From NCBI RefSeq assembly GCF_022601675.1, contig NZ_JAKVIL010000007.1:1-64000 (forward strand): DNA of 64,000 nt, read 5' to 3'. Position numbers and translations under genes: made by a program. The stretch's first letter is position 1, and each line of letters begins with the position of its first letter. Positions 51,813 through 61,938 of the stretch are shown piece by piece. The notes beneath the pieces are model-generated. The model ran no database searches. It was given only the letters and a program-made list of their open reading frames with translations, and was not told the origin of the DNA. The stretch is from Ancylobacter gelatini (GTDB lineage: Bacteria; Pseudomonadota; Alphaproteobacteria; Rhizobiales; Xanthobacteraceae).

Positions 51813-52415
51813 CTACGCCGGGTCGTCCCATCGGATCGCGGAGCGTCCGCTGGTCAGGTCCGCAAGCAGCCGGTCCACGCCACCGGCATCCGACGTCGGC
51901 GCCGACACCGACAGGATCGCGCCGCTGTCCGTGAAGCTCTGGACCTCCATCTGCACGCCGGGGAGCGCGCCCAGCCGGGCCTGAACCAGCGCCAGATCGC
52001 TGAACCCGCATGTCAGTGTCCCCGACACGGTCTCGATGAGCGCCACCTTCGCGGCGTCCCGCAGGCACAGCGCCGCGGTTCCGCCATAGGCGCGGATCAG
52101 GCCGCCGCTGCCCAGAAGCACGCCGCCGAACCAGCGCGACACGACAACGGCGACGCGATCGAGGCCTTGCCCGTCGATCGCGGCAAGAATCGGCTTGCCG
52201 GCGGTGCCGCCGGGTTCGCCGTCATCGTTGAAACGGTAGTTCTGCCCCAGCCGCCATGCCCAGCAATTGTGACCGGCCGACGGGTCCGACTGGGCCGCGA
52301 TGAAGTCCTTCGCCGCCGCCTCGTCCGCCACCGGACCGGCGACCGCGATGAAGCGGCTCTTCCGGATCTCCTGCCGGCCTGTGGCGCGTTCAACGAGGGT
52401 AAGACGTGGGGGCAT
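51813..52415 (-). CDS. YigZ/IMPACT-family protein
   Basis: About 200 residues. The IMPACT fold blocks KSRFIAVAGPV, GHNCWAWRL, NDDGEPGGTAGKPIL and VSRWFGGVLLGSGGLIRAYGG are clear, with the last showing the RxFGGxxLG motif. YigZ is linked to translation under stress, in analogy with eukaryotic IMPACT; its exact role is not settled. ATG 52415 is taken as start, while ATG 52430 is also possible. Confidence 0.9.
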   Translation of the reverse strand: MPPRLTLVERATGRQEIRKSRFIAVAGPVADEAAAKDFIAAQSDPSAGHNCWAWRLGQNYRFNDDGEPGGTAGKPILAAIDGQGLDRVAVVVSRWFGGVLLGSGGLIRAYGGTAALCLRDAAKVALIETVSGTLTCGFSDLALVQARLGALPGVQMEVQSFTDSGAILSVSAPTSDAGGVDRLLADLTSGRSAIRWDDPA

Positions 52416-52700
52416 GGGCCCGTCTAGCATGACCCCGGCCGCCAATCTCCCCCGTCCGACGCCGGCCCGACGTCCATCCTCCGCGAGGCGGGCGATCACG
52501 GAACGCCGTCATGAAGGCCCGGCAGGCGCGGCCATGATCGGCCTCCGGCCACGCCATCATCTTGAACTGGCGTCGAAACATCTATAGGACCCGAGCCTCC
52601 GGGAAGCTCGCGGCGCCGTCCTCCTGCCCGCCCCCAAATCTTCCGCCTCAAACTCGCATGGGGCGCGTGTGGTGAACCGCGACACAGGGTTGACCGCTCC

Positions 52701-53819
52701 GTGCCCGCCCGGGCGCTTTCGCTGAGCCGGTTCGCTCCGGCCCGTCTTCCTGCCCGCCAACAGGCGCTGCTCATGGTCACCTTGTTCCACACCGCCGCCG
52801 CGCTGCTGATCGGAGCGGTGGGGGGCTACGTGTTCGTGCTGCTGCACGCGCCCCTGCCGTGGACCCTCGGGGCGCTGACCGCGACGGCGCTGGTGTCGCT
52901 GGCGGGCCGGCGGTGGTTCCTGCCGCCCTTCGCGTGGAATCTGGCGCGGCCCTGCATCGGCGTGCTCGCCGGCAGCTCCTTCACTTTGCCGATCCTGCTG
53001 TCGCTGGCGGGGTGGTGGGACGTCATCCTGATTCTCGTCGTGTACTCGCTGGCGATGACGCTGCTCGGCTCCGCGTTCTTCCGGCGCGTTGCCGGCTATG
53101 ATCCGGCCACCTCGTTCTTCGCCTCGGCGCCGGCCGGGCTGGGCGAGCTCAGCCTGCTGGGCTCCTCGCTCGGGGGCAATCTGCGCACGCTGGTGCTGGT
53201 GCACTCGGTGCGCATCGTGCTGGTGGTGTTCACCGTGCCCTTCGCCATACGCTGGATGATGGCGGGCGGCGCCGCCCCGCCGCCGGCCCCGGCCCATGTC
53301 GAGGGCGCGGGCGGCCTGATCGACTGGGCGCTGCTGATCGGCTGCGGTGTGATCGGCTTCTTTCTGGGCCGCCCCTACCGCACCTTTGGCGGCGTCATGC
53401 TGGTGCCGATGGTGCTGAGCGCGATCGTGCACATCGCCGGGTTCACCACCCTGTCGCCGCCCGCCTGGCTGGTGACGCTGGTGCAGATCACCATCGGCTC
53501 GATCGCCGGCTCGCGCTTTGCCGGGCTGAAGCTGGCGGAATTCCGCTCCACCATCATGTACGCGCTGGTCTGGGCGGTGACGCTGGTGGTCACGGCCTTT
53601 CTCGCGGCCATGGCCTGCCTGGGCCTCACCGAGCACACGCTGGCGGAACTCGCGCTTGGCTTCGCGCCTGGCGGCATCGTGGAAATGACCATCGTCGCCT
53701 ATGCGATGAGCGTCGAGGTGGCGTTCGTGGTCACCTGCCAGCTCAGCCGCATCACGCTGGTGCTGATGCTCGCCCCGGTGCTGTTCCGGCTTACCGGGCA
53801 CAAGCCCCCGGCGGACTGA
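52701..53819 (+). CDS. AbrB-family (PF05145) membrane transporter
   Basis: A 372-residue protein with about ten hydrophobic segments in two repeated halves; each half carries a GxxxG-rich helix (SFFASAPAGLGELSLLG, and LALGFAPGGIVEMTIVAY). The family is often mislabelled 'AbrB transcriptional regulator' or 'ammonia monooxygenase'; the sequence is a membrane protein. The substrate is unknown. GTG 52701 is the longest start; ATG 52773 is an alternative. It is not in an obvious operon. Confidence 0.85.
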   Translation: MPARALSLSRFAPARLPARQQALLMVTLFHTAAALLIGAVGGYVFVLLHAPLPWTLGALTATALVSLAGRRWFLPPFAWNLARPCIGVLAGSSFTLPILLSLAGWWDVILILVVYSLAMTLLGSAFFRRVAGYDPATSFFASAPAGLGELSLLGSSLGGNLRTLVLVHSVRIVLVVFTVPFAIRWMMAGGAAPPPAPAHVEGAGGLIDWALLIGCGVIGFFLGRPYRTFGGVMLVPMVLSAIVHIAGFTTLSPPAWLVTLVQITIGSIAGSRFAGLKLAEFRSTIMYALVWAVTLVVTAFLAAMACLGLTEHTLAELALGFAPGGIVEMTIVAYAMSVEVAFVVTCQLSRITLVLMLAPVLFRLTGHKPPAD

Positions 53820-53987
53820 CGACGCGGACGGATGATCCCGGCCCGGCCGGCATTTTCCCGCGTGTGCCCTGCACCATGAAACCGGCGGCCGCCCAAGGGA
53901 TTGCCCGCTTTGCGCAATCGGCGAGGCCCGCGTCTGGCATCCCAGGCGCGTGCCCCCGTTTAGCCGCGAATGTGCTGCAATGCACCT

Positions 53988-54072
53988 AAACGAACCTTCG
54001 TATCTTTCGTTTAATGGCTATTGATGGCCATACGTGTTTCAGATAGCGTCATTACGAACATAAAAACGAAAG
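53988..54072. promoter_or_regulatory. Probable GlpR (DeoR-type) operator array of the glycerol locus
   Basis: Repeats of the TTTCGTTT word lie before glpD: AAACGAAC at 53988-53995, CTTTCGTTTA at 54004-54013 and AAACGAAAG at 54064-54072, with TACGAAC in between. TTTCGTTT-like direct and inverted boxes are the usual sites of DeoR-family GlpR in rhizobia. No glpR gene is in the window. The call rests on repetition and position. Confidence 0.6.
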
Positions 54073-54110
54073 CGCCCGCACATGAAGCGGCGCGACCCGG
54101 GAGGCGTCAG

Positions 54111-55664
54111 GTGGCCGTCGGCACGCTGGACGAAATCTATGACCTCGCCATCATCGGCGGCGGTGTGAATGGCTGCGGCATCGCGCGCGACGCGGCGGGG
54201 CGGGGCGTTTCCGTCGTGCTGTTCGAGCAGGGCGATTTTGCCGGTGCTACCTCCTCGGCCTCGACCAAGCTGATCCATGGCGGGCTGCGCTATCTCGAAC
54301 ATTACGAGTTCCGGCTGGTGCGCGAGGCGCTGATGGAGCGTGAAGTGCTATGGGCCATCGCCCCGCACATCATCCGCCCGCTGCGCTTCGTGCTGCCCCA
54401 TCACAAGGGCCTGCGCCCGGCCTGGCTGCTGCGGCTCGGCCTGTTCCTCTACGACCATCTGGGCGGTCGCAAGCTGCTGCCGGCGACGCGCACGCTGGAT
54501 CTACGCCGCGACGAGACCGGCCGGCCGCTGCGCGAGGGCTATGCCCGCGCCTTCGAATATTCCGACTGCTGGGTCGAGGATTCGCGCCTCGTGGTACTGA
54601 ACGCGCTGGACGCCGCCGAGCGCGGCGCCGACATCCGCCCGCGCAGCCGCGTGGTCAGCGCCACCCGTGCGGCGGATTGCTGGGAGATCGAGGTCGAGCA
54701 GGACGGTGCCCGCGCCCTCGTGCGTGCCCGCGTGCTGGTCAATGCCGCCGGCCCGTGGGTGCATGAGGTGCTGGCGAAGGTGGTGCGGGTCAACACGCCG
54801 GCCAATGTCCGCCTCGTGCAGGGCAGCCACATCGTGGTGCCCAAGCTCTACGATCACGACCGCGCCTATATCTTCCAGAACGCCGACGGGCGCATCATCT
54901 TCGCCATTCCCTATGAGCACGACTTCACGCTCATCGGCACCACCGACCGCGATTTCGGCTCGACCCCGTCCAGGCCGGTCGCCAGCCCGGAGGAGATTTC
55001 GTATCTCTGCGCGGCGGCGAGCGAATATTTCGCCCGTCCGGTGCTGCCGGACGAGGTGGTGTGGACCTATTCCGGCGTGCGCCCGCTCTATGATGACGGC
55101 GCCTCCAAGGCGCAGGAAGCCACCCGCGACTATGTGCTGGAGATGGAAGAGGAAGAGGGGCGCGCCCCTCTGCTCTCGGTGTTCGGTGGCAAGATCACCA
55201 CCTATCGCCGCCTCGCCGAGCACGCGCTGGAAAAGCTCAGTGCGTTCCTGCCCAAGGCCGGCAAGGCGAGCTGGACCGGCACCGAGCCGCTGCCGGGCGG
55301 CGACTTCGCGGTGCATGACCAGCCGCGCATCGTCGGCCAGCTCAAGCGCGCCCATCCCTGGCTCGACGAGGCGCTGGCCCGCCGTCTGGTGCGCGCCTAC
55401 GGCACCCGCGCGCTGCGCCTGCTGGACGGCGCGCGCGGCCCGGCCGATCTCGGCCACCTGTTCGGCGCCGATCTTCATGAAATCGAGGTCCGCTATCTGA
55501 TGCGCGAGGAATGGGCGCGCAGCGCCGAGGACGTGCTGTGGCGCCGCTCCAAGCTTGGCCTGCGCTTCACCCGCGAGCAGATCGACGCGCTCGACACCTA
55601 TATGCGCATCCATGCGCCGCACGCCGCGTCCGCCGGCACCGAACCCCGGGGGGCCGCGCAGTGA
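54111..55664 (+). CDS. glpD: Glycerol-3-phosphate dehydrogenase (aerobic, FAD)
   Basis: A 517-residue flavoprotein. YDLAIIGGGVNGCGIARDAAGRG (residues about 9-31) is the FAD-binding site and GATSSASTKLIHGGLRYLEHYEF the family signature. It oxidises glycerol-3-phosphate to dihydroxyacetone phosphate and passes electrons to quinone at the membrane. GTG 54111 is the start because GGGAGG lies seven bases before it; a longer frame from ATG 54024 adds 29 residues that run over the operator boxes and look random. Its stop overlaps glpS by four bases. Confidence 0.96.
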   Translation: MAVGTLDEIYDLAIIGGGVNGCGIARDAAGRGVSVVLFEQGDFAGATSSASTKLIHGGLRYLEHYEFRLVREALMEREVLWAIAPHIIRPLRFVLPHHKGLRPAWLLRLGLFLYDHLGGRKLLPATRTLDLRRDETGRPLREGYARAFEYSDCWVEDSRLVVLNALDAAERGADIRPRSRVVSATRAADCWEIEVEQDGARALVRARVLVNAAGPWVHEVLAKVVRVNTPANVRLVQGSHIVVPKLYDHDRAYIFQNADGRIIFAIPYEHDFTLIGTTDRDFGSTPSRPVASPEEISYLCAAASEYFARPVLPDEVVWTYSGVRPLYDDGASKAQEATRDYVLEMEEEEGRAPLLSVFGGKITTYRRLAEHALEKLSAFLPKAGKASWTGTEPLPGGDFAVHDQPRIVGQLKRAHPWLDEALARRLVRAYGTRALRLLDGARGPADLGHLFGADLHEIEVRYLMREEWARSAEDVLWRRSKLGLRFTREQIDALDTYMRIHAPHAASAGTEPRGAAQ

Positions 55665-56794
55665 CGCTCGAACTCGTCAATGTCTCCCGCACGGTGAACG
55701 CGGCCAGCCATCTGCGCGATATCTCGCTGCGGCTGGAGAATGGCAGCCTCAACGTGCTGCTCGGCGCTACGCTCGCCGGCAAGACCAGCCTGATGCGGCT
55801 CATGGCCGGCCTCGACGCGCCGACCACCGGCCGCGTGCTGGTGGACGGGCGCGACGTTACCGGGCTCTCGGTCAAGAAGCGCTCGGTGGCGATGGTCTAC
55901 CAGCAGTTCATCAACTACCCCGCGCTGACGGTCTACGAGAACATCGCCTCGCCATTGCGTCTCCAGCGCCTGCCCCGCGCCGAGATCGAGGCGCGCGTCA
56001 ACGAGGCGGCGCGCCTGCTCAAGCTCACGCCTTATCTGGAGCGCACCCCGCTGGCGCTGTCGGGCGGCCAGCAGCAGCGCACCGCGATCGCCCGCGCGCT
56101 GGTGAAGCGCGCCGACCTCGTGCTGCTCGACGAGCCGCTGGCCAATCTCGACTACAAGCTGCGCGAGGAATTGCGCGAGGAACTGCCGCGCATCTTCGCC
56201 TCCACCGGCGCCGTGTTCGTCTACGCCACCACCGAGCCGACCGAGGCGCTGCTGCTGGGCGGCAACACGGCATCGCTGATGGAGGGCCGGCTCACCCAGT
56301 TCGGCCCGACCGCGCAGGTCTATCGCCACCCGGCGGACCTCGCGACCGCGCAGGTGTTCTCCGATCCCCCGCTCAACGCGCTGCGCGTGGTGAAGTCGGG
56401 CGGCACCGTGCTGCTGGAGAGCGGCGCGGTGGTGCCGGCGACCGGCGCGCTGGCTACCGTGCCGGACGGCACCTACACCGTCGGCGTGCGCGCGCATCAT
56501 CTTGAGGTGGAGACGGTCGCCCGGGCCGAGCGCGACCACCGCCCGGGCATCATCCGGCTCGGCGCGCGCGTCGCGGTCACCGAGGTGACGGGCTCGGAGA
56601 GCTTCCTGCACATGGACATGGGCACCGCCGACACCGGAAGCGCCGATGCCGGCCACCGGCTCACCGCCCTGTTGCCGGGTGTGCACCGGCTGGAGCCGGG
56701 GGCGCCGGTCGAGGTGCTGATCGACCCGCGGCACATCCTTCTGTTCGACGCCGCCGGCAACAATACCGGCACCGCGCTCGGCGCGGCGGCCTGA
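55661..56794 (+). CDS. glpS: Glycerol ABC transporter ATP-binding protein GlpS
   Basis: A 377-residue ATPase of the MalK type. Walker A reads GATLAGKTS (residues 35-43), the signature LSGGQQQR, and Walker B LVLLDEPLANLDYKLREELREE. A TOBE-like C-terminal region follows (VRAHHLEVE). It starts with GTG in the overlap with glpD (GTGA). In Rhizobium leguminosarum the orthologous glpSTPQV genes form the glycerol importer. Confidence 0.93.
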   Translation: MTLELVNVSRTVNAASHLRDISLRLENGSLNVLLGATLAGKTSLMRLMAGLDAPTTGRVLVDGRDVTGLSVKKRSVAMVYQQFINYPALTVYENIASPLRLQRLPRAEIEARVNEAARLLKLTPYLERTPLALSGGQQQRTAIARALVKRADLVLLDEPLANLDYKLREELREELPRIFASTGAVFVYATTEPTEALLLGGNTASLMEGRLTQFGPTAQVYRHPADLATAQVFSDPPLNALRVVKSGGTVLLESGAVVPATGALATVPDGTYTVGVRAHHLEVETVARAERDHRPGIIRLGARVAVTEVTGSESFLHMDMGTADTGSADAGHRLTALLPGVHRLEPGAPVEVLIDPRHILLFDAAGNNTGTALGAAA

Positions 56795-56805
56795 GGGAGG
56801 GCGCG

Positions 56806-57908
56806 ATGGCATCCATCACACTCGACGGTCTCGCCCATGCCTACCGGCCCGATCCGCGCGGCCCGCAGGATTATGCGCTGAAGGAGATCAACCATGTCTG
56901 GCGGCAGGGCGGCGCCTATGCGCTGCTCGGGCCTTCCGGCTGCGGCAAGACCACGCTGCTGAACATCATTTCGGGCCTCGTGGTGCCGACGCGCGGAAAA
57001 ATCCTGTTCGACGACCGCGACGTCACCCACCTGCCGACCGAGGCGCGCAACATCGCGCAGGTGTTCCAGTTCCCCGTGGTCTACGACACCATGACGGTGC
57101 GCGAGAACCTCGCCTTCCCGCTGAAGAACCGGCGCATGCCGCGCGAGGAGATCGCCCGCCGCGTCGAGGAGATCGCCAGCCGGCTCGACATGAGCGCGGT
57201 GCTCGACCGCAAGGCCGCCAACCTCACCGCCGACGCCAAGCAGAAGATTTCGCTCGGGCGCGGGCTGGTGCGCGAGGATGTGGCGGCGATCCTGTTCGAC
57301 GAGCCGCTCACCGTCATCGACCCGCATCTGAAATGGCAGCTGCGCTCGACGCTGAAGGAACTGCACCGCACGCTCGACCTGACCATGATCTACGTCACCC
57401 ACGACCAGACCGAGGCGCTGACCTTCGCCGATACGGTGGTGGTGATGCATGACGGCGGCGTGGTGCAGACCGGCACGCCCGAAGAGCTGTTCGAGCGGCC
57501 GGCCCACACTTTCGTCGGCCATTTCATCGGCTCGCCGGGCATGAATGTGCTGCCGGCGCGGGTGGAGGGGCGGCGCGCCCTGATCGGCGACGTGGCGATC
57601 GAACTGGCACGGGCCTATCCCGCGCTGCCGGCGGGCGAGACCATCGAACTCGGCGTGCGGCCGGAATTCGCCACGCTCGCCCCGGCGGGCACGGGCGTGC
57701 CGGTCGCGGTCAAGCGCATCGACGATATCGGCCGCGCCCGCATCGCCCGCGTGGAGATCGCCGGGCAGCCGGCGGCGGCGATGGTGCCGGAAGGGCTGGC
57801 GCTCAACGGCGACGAGGCCGGGCTGCGGCTGGATCCGCGCCAGATCCACATTTACGCCGGCGGCGTGCTGGTGCCCGGTGAAGCCACGAACCGCGAGGGG
57901 GCCTCGTG

Positions 57909-57909
<1 letters not shown>
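56806..57909 (+). CDS. glpT: Glycerol ABC transporter ATP-binding protein GlpT
   Basis: A 367-residue ATPase. Walker A is GPSGCGKTT and Walker B ILFDEPLTVIDPHLKW. The signature motif is not LSGGQ: it reads LTADAKQKISLGRGL, characteristic of this half of the GlpST pair, which implies that one composite ATP site is degenerate. It should not be confused with the unrelated GlpT antiporter of E. coli. Overlaps glpP by one base. Confidence 0.92.
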
Positions 57910-58807
<898 letters not shown>

Positions 58808-58811
<4 letters not shown>

Positions 58812-59617
58812 ACCAGAGCTCGCGCACCGGCACCTTGGTGATGGTCGTTTATCTGATCTTCCTCATGCTGCCGATCTACTGGCTCGTGAACATGAGCCTG
58901 AAGACCAATTTCGAGATCAATTCGGGCGTCACCTTGTGGCCGAATGACATCACCTTCGAGCACTACATCAAGATTTTCACGGATTCGAGCTGGTATTCGG
59001 GCTACATCAACTCGCTGACCTATGTGGTGCTCAACACCATCATTTCGATCAGCCTCGCCTTGCCGGCCGCCTATGCCTTCTCGCGCTACAGCTTCATCGG
59101 CGAGAAGCACCTGTTCTTCTGGTTGCTGTCGAACCGCATGGCGCCGCCAGCGGTGTTCGCGCTCCCCTTCTTCAATCTCTATTCCGCCATCGGCCTGTTC
59201 GACACGCCCTGGGCGGTGGCGCTGGCGCACTGCCTGTTCAACGTGCCGCTCGCGGTGTGGATTCTCGAAGGCTTCATGTCCGGCGTGCCGCGCGAGATCG
59301 ACGAGACCGCGGCGATCGACGGCTATTCCTTCCCGCGCTTCTTCGTGAAGATCTTCATGCCGCTGATCGCTTCCGGCATCGGCGTCGCGGCGTTCTTCTG
59401 CTTCATGTTCTCGTGGGTCGAACTGCTGCTCGCCCGCACGCTGACCGCCACCAATGCCAAGCCGATCGCCGTCACCATGACCCGCACCGTCTCGGCGGCG
59501 GGCATGGACTGGGGCCTGCTCGCCGCCGCCGGCGTGCTGACCATCATCCCCGGCGCCTTGGTCATCTGGTTCGTGCGCAACTACATCGCCAAGGGCTTCG
59601 CCCTCGGGCGGGTGTGA
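58808..59617 (+). CDS. glpQ: Glycerol ABC transporter permease GlpQ
   Basis: A 269-residue permease of the MalG type with six hydrophobic segments. The docking loop is EIDETAAIDGYSFPRFFVKIFMPL. It starts in a four-base overlap with glpP (ATGA). The name follows the rhizobial glycerol operon; it is not the periplasmic phosphodiesterase GlpQ of E. coli. Confidence 0.93.
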
Positions 59618-59631
59618 GCGGGGAGGGGACG

Positions 59632-59925
59632 ATGGACTCCATTTCCGAGAACCTCGCCTGGATGGCGTGGACCTGGCAGACCGGCCTGTTCTTCGCGGTC
59701 ATCGCCACGTTGCTCATCCTGTTCACGCTGCTGGGCGTGTGGCGGCCGGAGCGGGCGCGCGTCGGGGTGCTCGGCATCCCCACCACGCGCGGCGACCGGC
59801 TGTTCATCACCTTGTTGGGCAGCGCGTTCATCAATCTCGCCTGGCTTGGCCTGGTGGGTCCCGATCTCGGCTGGGCGCTCGCGCTCTGCCTTGTCTACGC
59901 ACTGGCGGTGTTCCGCCTCGTGTGA
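59632..59925 (+). CDS. glpU: Small membrane protein GlpU (DUF2160)
   Basis: A 97-residue protein with three hydrophobic segments (about 18-37, 54-72 and 78-95). MAWTWQTGLFFAVIA and GVLGIPTTRGDRLFI are conserved in DUF2160 proteins, which sit between the permease and binding-protein genes of rhizobial glycerol operons. Its role in the transporter is unknown. GGGAGGGGA precedes the start. Confidence 0.88.
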   Translation: MDSISENLAWMAWTWQTGLFFAVIATLLILFTLLGVWRPERARVGVLGIPTTRGDRLFITLLGSAFINLAWLGLVGPDLGWALALCLVYALAVFRLV

Positions 59926-59986
59926 ATTCGCCTAAGCGGCGTGAAGCCGCGGGTTCCTGGGAAGAAGCAACCGAGAGGAAACGGAT

Positions 59987-61744
59987 ATGAGACCGTTAAA
60001 TCGCCGCACACGCCTCCTGCTCGCCGCCAGCGCGGCGGTGCTGTTCGCCCATGCCGCGCCGGTGCGCGCGGACGAGGCGGCCGCCAAGAAATGGATCGAC
60101 AGCGAGTTCCAGCCCTCCACGCTCTCCAAGGACGAGCAGATGAAGGAGATGGAATGGTTCATCAAGGCGGCCGAGCCGTTCAAGGGCATGGAGATCAACG
60201 TCGTCTCCGAGACCATCACCACCCATGAATACGAGGCCAAGGTCCTCGCCAAGGCGTTCTCCGAGATCACCGGGATCAAGCTGACCCACGACCTCATCCA
60301 GGAGGGCGATGTCGTCGAGAAGATCCAGACCCAGATGCAGTCGGGCAAGAACATCTACGATGCGTGGGTGAACGATTCCGACCTGATCGGCACCCATTTC
60401 CGCTACAAGCAGGCCGTGCCGCTGACCGACTGGATGGTGGGCGAGGGCAAGGACGTCACCTCGCCGACCCTCGATCTGCCGGACTTCATCGGCATCTCCT
60501 TCACCACCGCGCCGGACGGCAAGGTCTACCAGCTCCCGGACCAGCAGTTCGCCAACCTCTACTGGTTCCGCTACGACTGGTTCACCAACCCGGACATCAA
60601 GGCCAAGTTCAAGGCCAAGTATGGCTACGATCTCGGCGTGCCGTTGAACTGGTCGGCCTATGAGGACATCGCGGAGTTCTTCACCAACGACGTGAAGGAA
60701 GTCGACGGCGTCAAGGTCTATGGCAACATGGACTACGGCAAGAAGGACCCCTCGCTCGGCTGGCGCTTCACCGATGCGTGGCTCTCCATGGCCGGCAACG
60801 GCGATCGCGGCCTGCCCAACGGCAAGCCGGTCGATGAATGGGGCATCCGCATGGAAGGCTGCCGCCCCACCGGCTCGACCGTCGAGCGCGGCGGCGACAC
60901 CAACGGCCCCGCCGCCGTCTACTCGATCACCAAGTATATCGAGTGGCTGAAGAAGTACACGCCGCCGCAGGCGCTCGGCATGACCTTCTCCGAGGCCGGC
61001 CCGGTGCCCGCCCAGGGCAACATCGCCCAGCAGATGTTCTGGTACACCGCCTTCACCGCCGACATGGTGAAGGAAGGCCTGCCGGTCATGAACGCCGACG
61101 GCACGCCGAAGTGGCGCATGGCTCCCTCGCCCAAGGGCGCGTACTGGAAGGACGGCATGAAGCTCGGCTACCAGGACGTCGGCTCGTGGACGCTGCTGAA
61201 GTCGACCCCGGTGGATCGCCGCAAGGCGGCCTGGCTCTATGCCCAGTTCGTCACCTCCAAGACCGTCTCGCTGAAGAAGAGCCATGTCGGCCTCACCTTC
61301 ATCCGCGAGAGCGACATCTGGGACAAGAGCTTCACCGAGCGCGCGCCCAAGCTCGGCGGCCTGATCGAGTTCTACCGCTCGCCGGCCCGCGTGCAGTGGT
61401 CGCCGACCGGCGCCAACGTGCCGGACTACCCCAAGCTCGCCCAGCTGTGGTGGCAGAACATCGGTGACGCCTCCTCCGGCGCGAAGACCCCGCAGGCGGC
61501 CATGGATTCCCTCGCCGAGGCGCAGGAATCGGTGATGGCGCGCCTCGAAAAGGCGGGCGTCCAGGGCGAATGCGGCCCGAAGCTGAACGAGAAGCACCCG
61601 ATGGAATACTGGGTGAATCTCGCCAAGGAGACCGGCACGCTCGCGCCGCAGCCCAAGCTCGCCAATGAGAAGCCCCAGGGCGCGACCATCGACTATGACA
61701 CGCTGATCAACTCGTGGCCGGCGACCCCCCCGAGCCGCAACTGA
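59987..61744 (+). CDS. glpV: Glycerol ABC transporter substrate-binding protein GlpV
   Basis: A 585-residue binding protein, much larger than typical sugar-binding proteins. It starts with a signal peptide (RTRLLLAASAAVLFAHAAPVRA); the mature region has LIQEGDVVEKIQTQMQSGKNIYDAWVNDSD and LGWRFTDAWLSMAGNGDRGLPNG. The family is the glycerol-type binding protein of rhizobial glp loci. AGAGGAAA precedes the ATG. It ends the transporter operon; a hairpin and T-tract follow before glpK. Confidence 0.95.
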   Translation: MRPLNRRTRLLLAASAAVLFAHAAPVRADEAAAKKWIDSEFQPSTLSKDEQMKEMEWFIKAAEPFKGMEINVVSETITTHEYEAKVLAKAFSEITGIKLTHDLIQEGDVVEKIQTQMQSGKNIYDAWVNDSDLIGTHFRYKQAVPLTDWMVGEGKDVTSPTLDLPDFIGISFTTAPDGKVYQLPDQQFANLYWFRYDWFTNPDIKAKFKAKYGYDLGVPLNWSAYEDIAEFFTNDVKEVDGVKVYGNMDYGKKDPSLGWRFTDAWLSMAGNGDRGLPNGKPVDEWGIRMEGCRPTGSTVERGGDTNGPAAVYSITKYIEWLKKYTPPQALGMTFSEAGPVPAQGNIAQQMFWYTAFTADMVKEGLPVMNADGTPKWRMAPSPKGAYWKDGMKLGYQDVGSWTLLKSTPVDRRKAAWLYAQFVTSKTVSLKKSHVGLTFIRESDIWDKSFTERAPKLGGLIEFYRSPARVQWSPTGANVPDYPKLAQLWWQNIGDASSGAKTPQAAMDSLAEAQESVMARLEKAGVQGECGPKLNEKHPMEYWVNLAKETGTLAPQPKLANEKPQGATIDYDTLINSWPATPPSRN

Positions 61745-61806
61745 CCGGTACGGTCCGAGCCTGACGCCGGGGCGGCGGGAGCCTGTGCTCCACTGCCCCG
61801 GCACCC

Positions 61807-61840
61807 CGCCCCGGACGCTGGCCGCCCGGGGCGCGCTTTT
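61807..61840 (+). terminator. Intrinsic terminator between glpV and glpK
   Basis: CGCCCCGG (61807-61814) pairs with CCGGGGCG (61826-61833) around an 11-base loop, followed by CGCTTTT. GlpK therefore may have its own promoter or depend on read-through. Confidence 0.55.
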
Positions 61841-61938
61841 CCCGTCATGCCGTCCCCGGCGGTCTTCCCGCTCGACGTGGACGATCGTCCCGGCAAGGTG
61901 CACAGCTTCCGGGATGACGCCTTTTCGCGGAGCGCAAC

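Noticed and set aside
54024-54110. Longer glpD start at ATG 54024
   Set aside because: It would translate the operator boxes; GTG 54111 has GGGAGG at good spacing and gives the family N-terminus.
61766-61802. GCCGGGGC/GCCCCGGC inverted repeat after glpV as the main terminator
   Set aside because: Loop of 21 bases and no T-tract; the next hairpin at 61807-61840 fits better, though both could act together.
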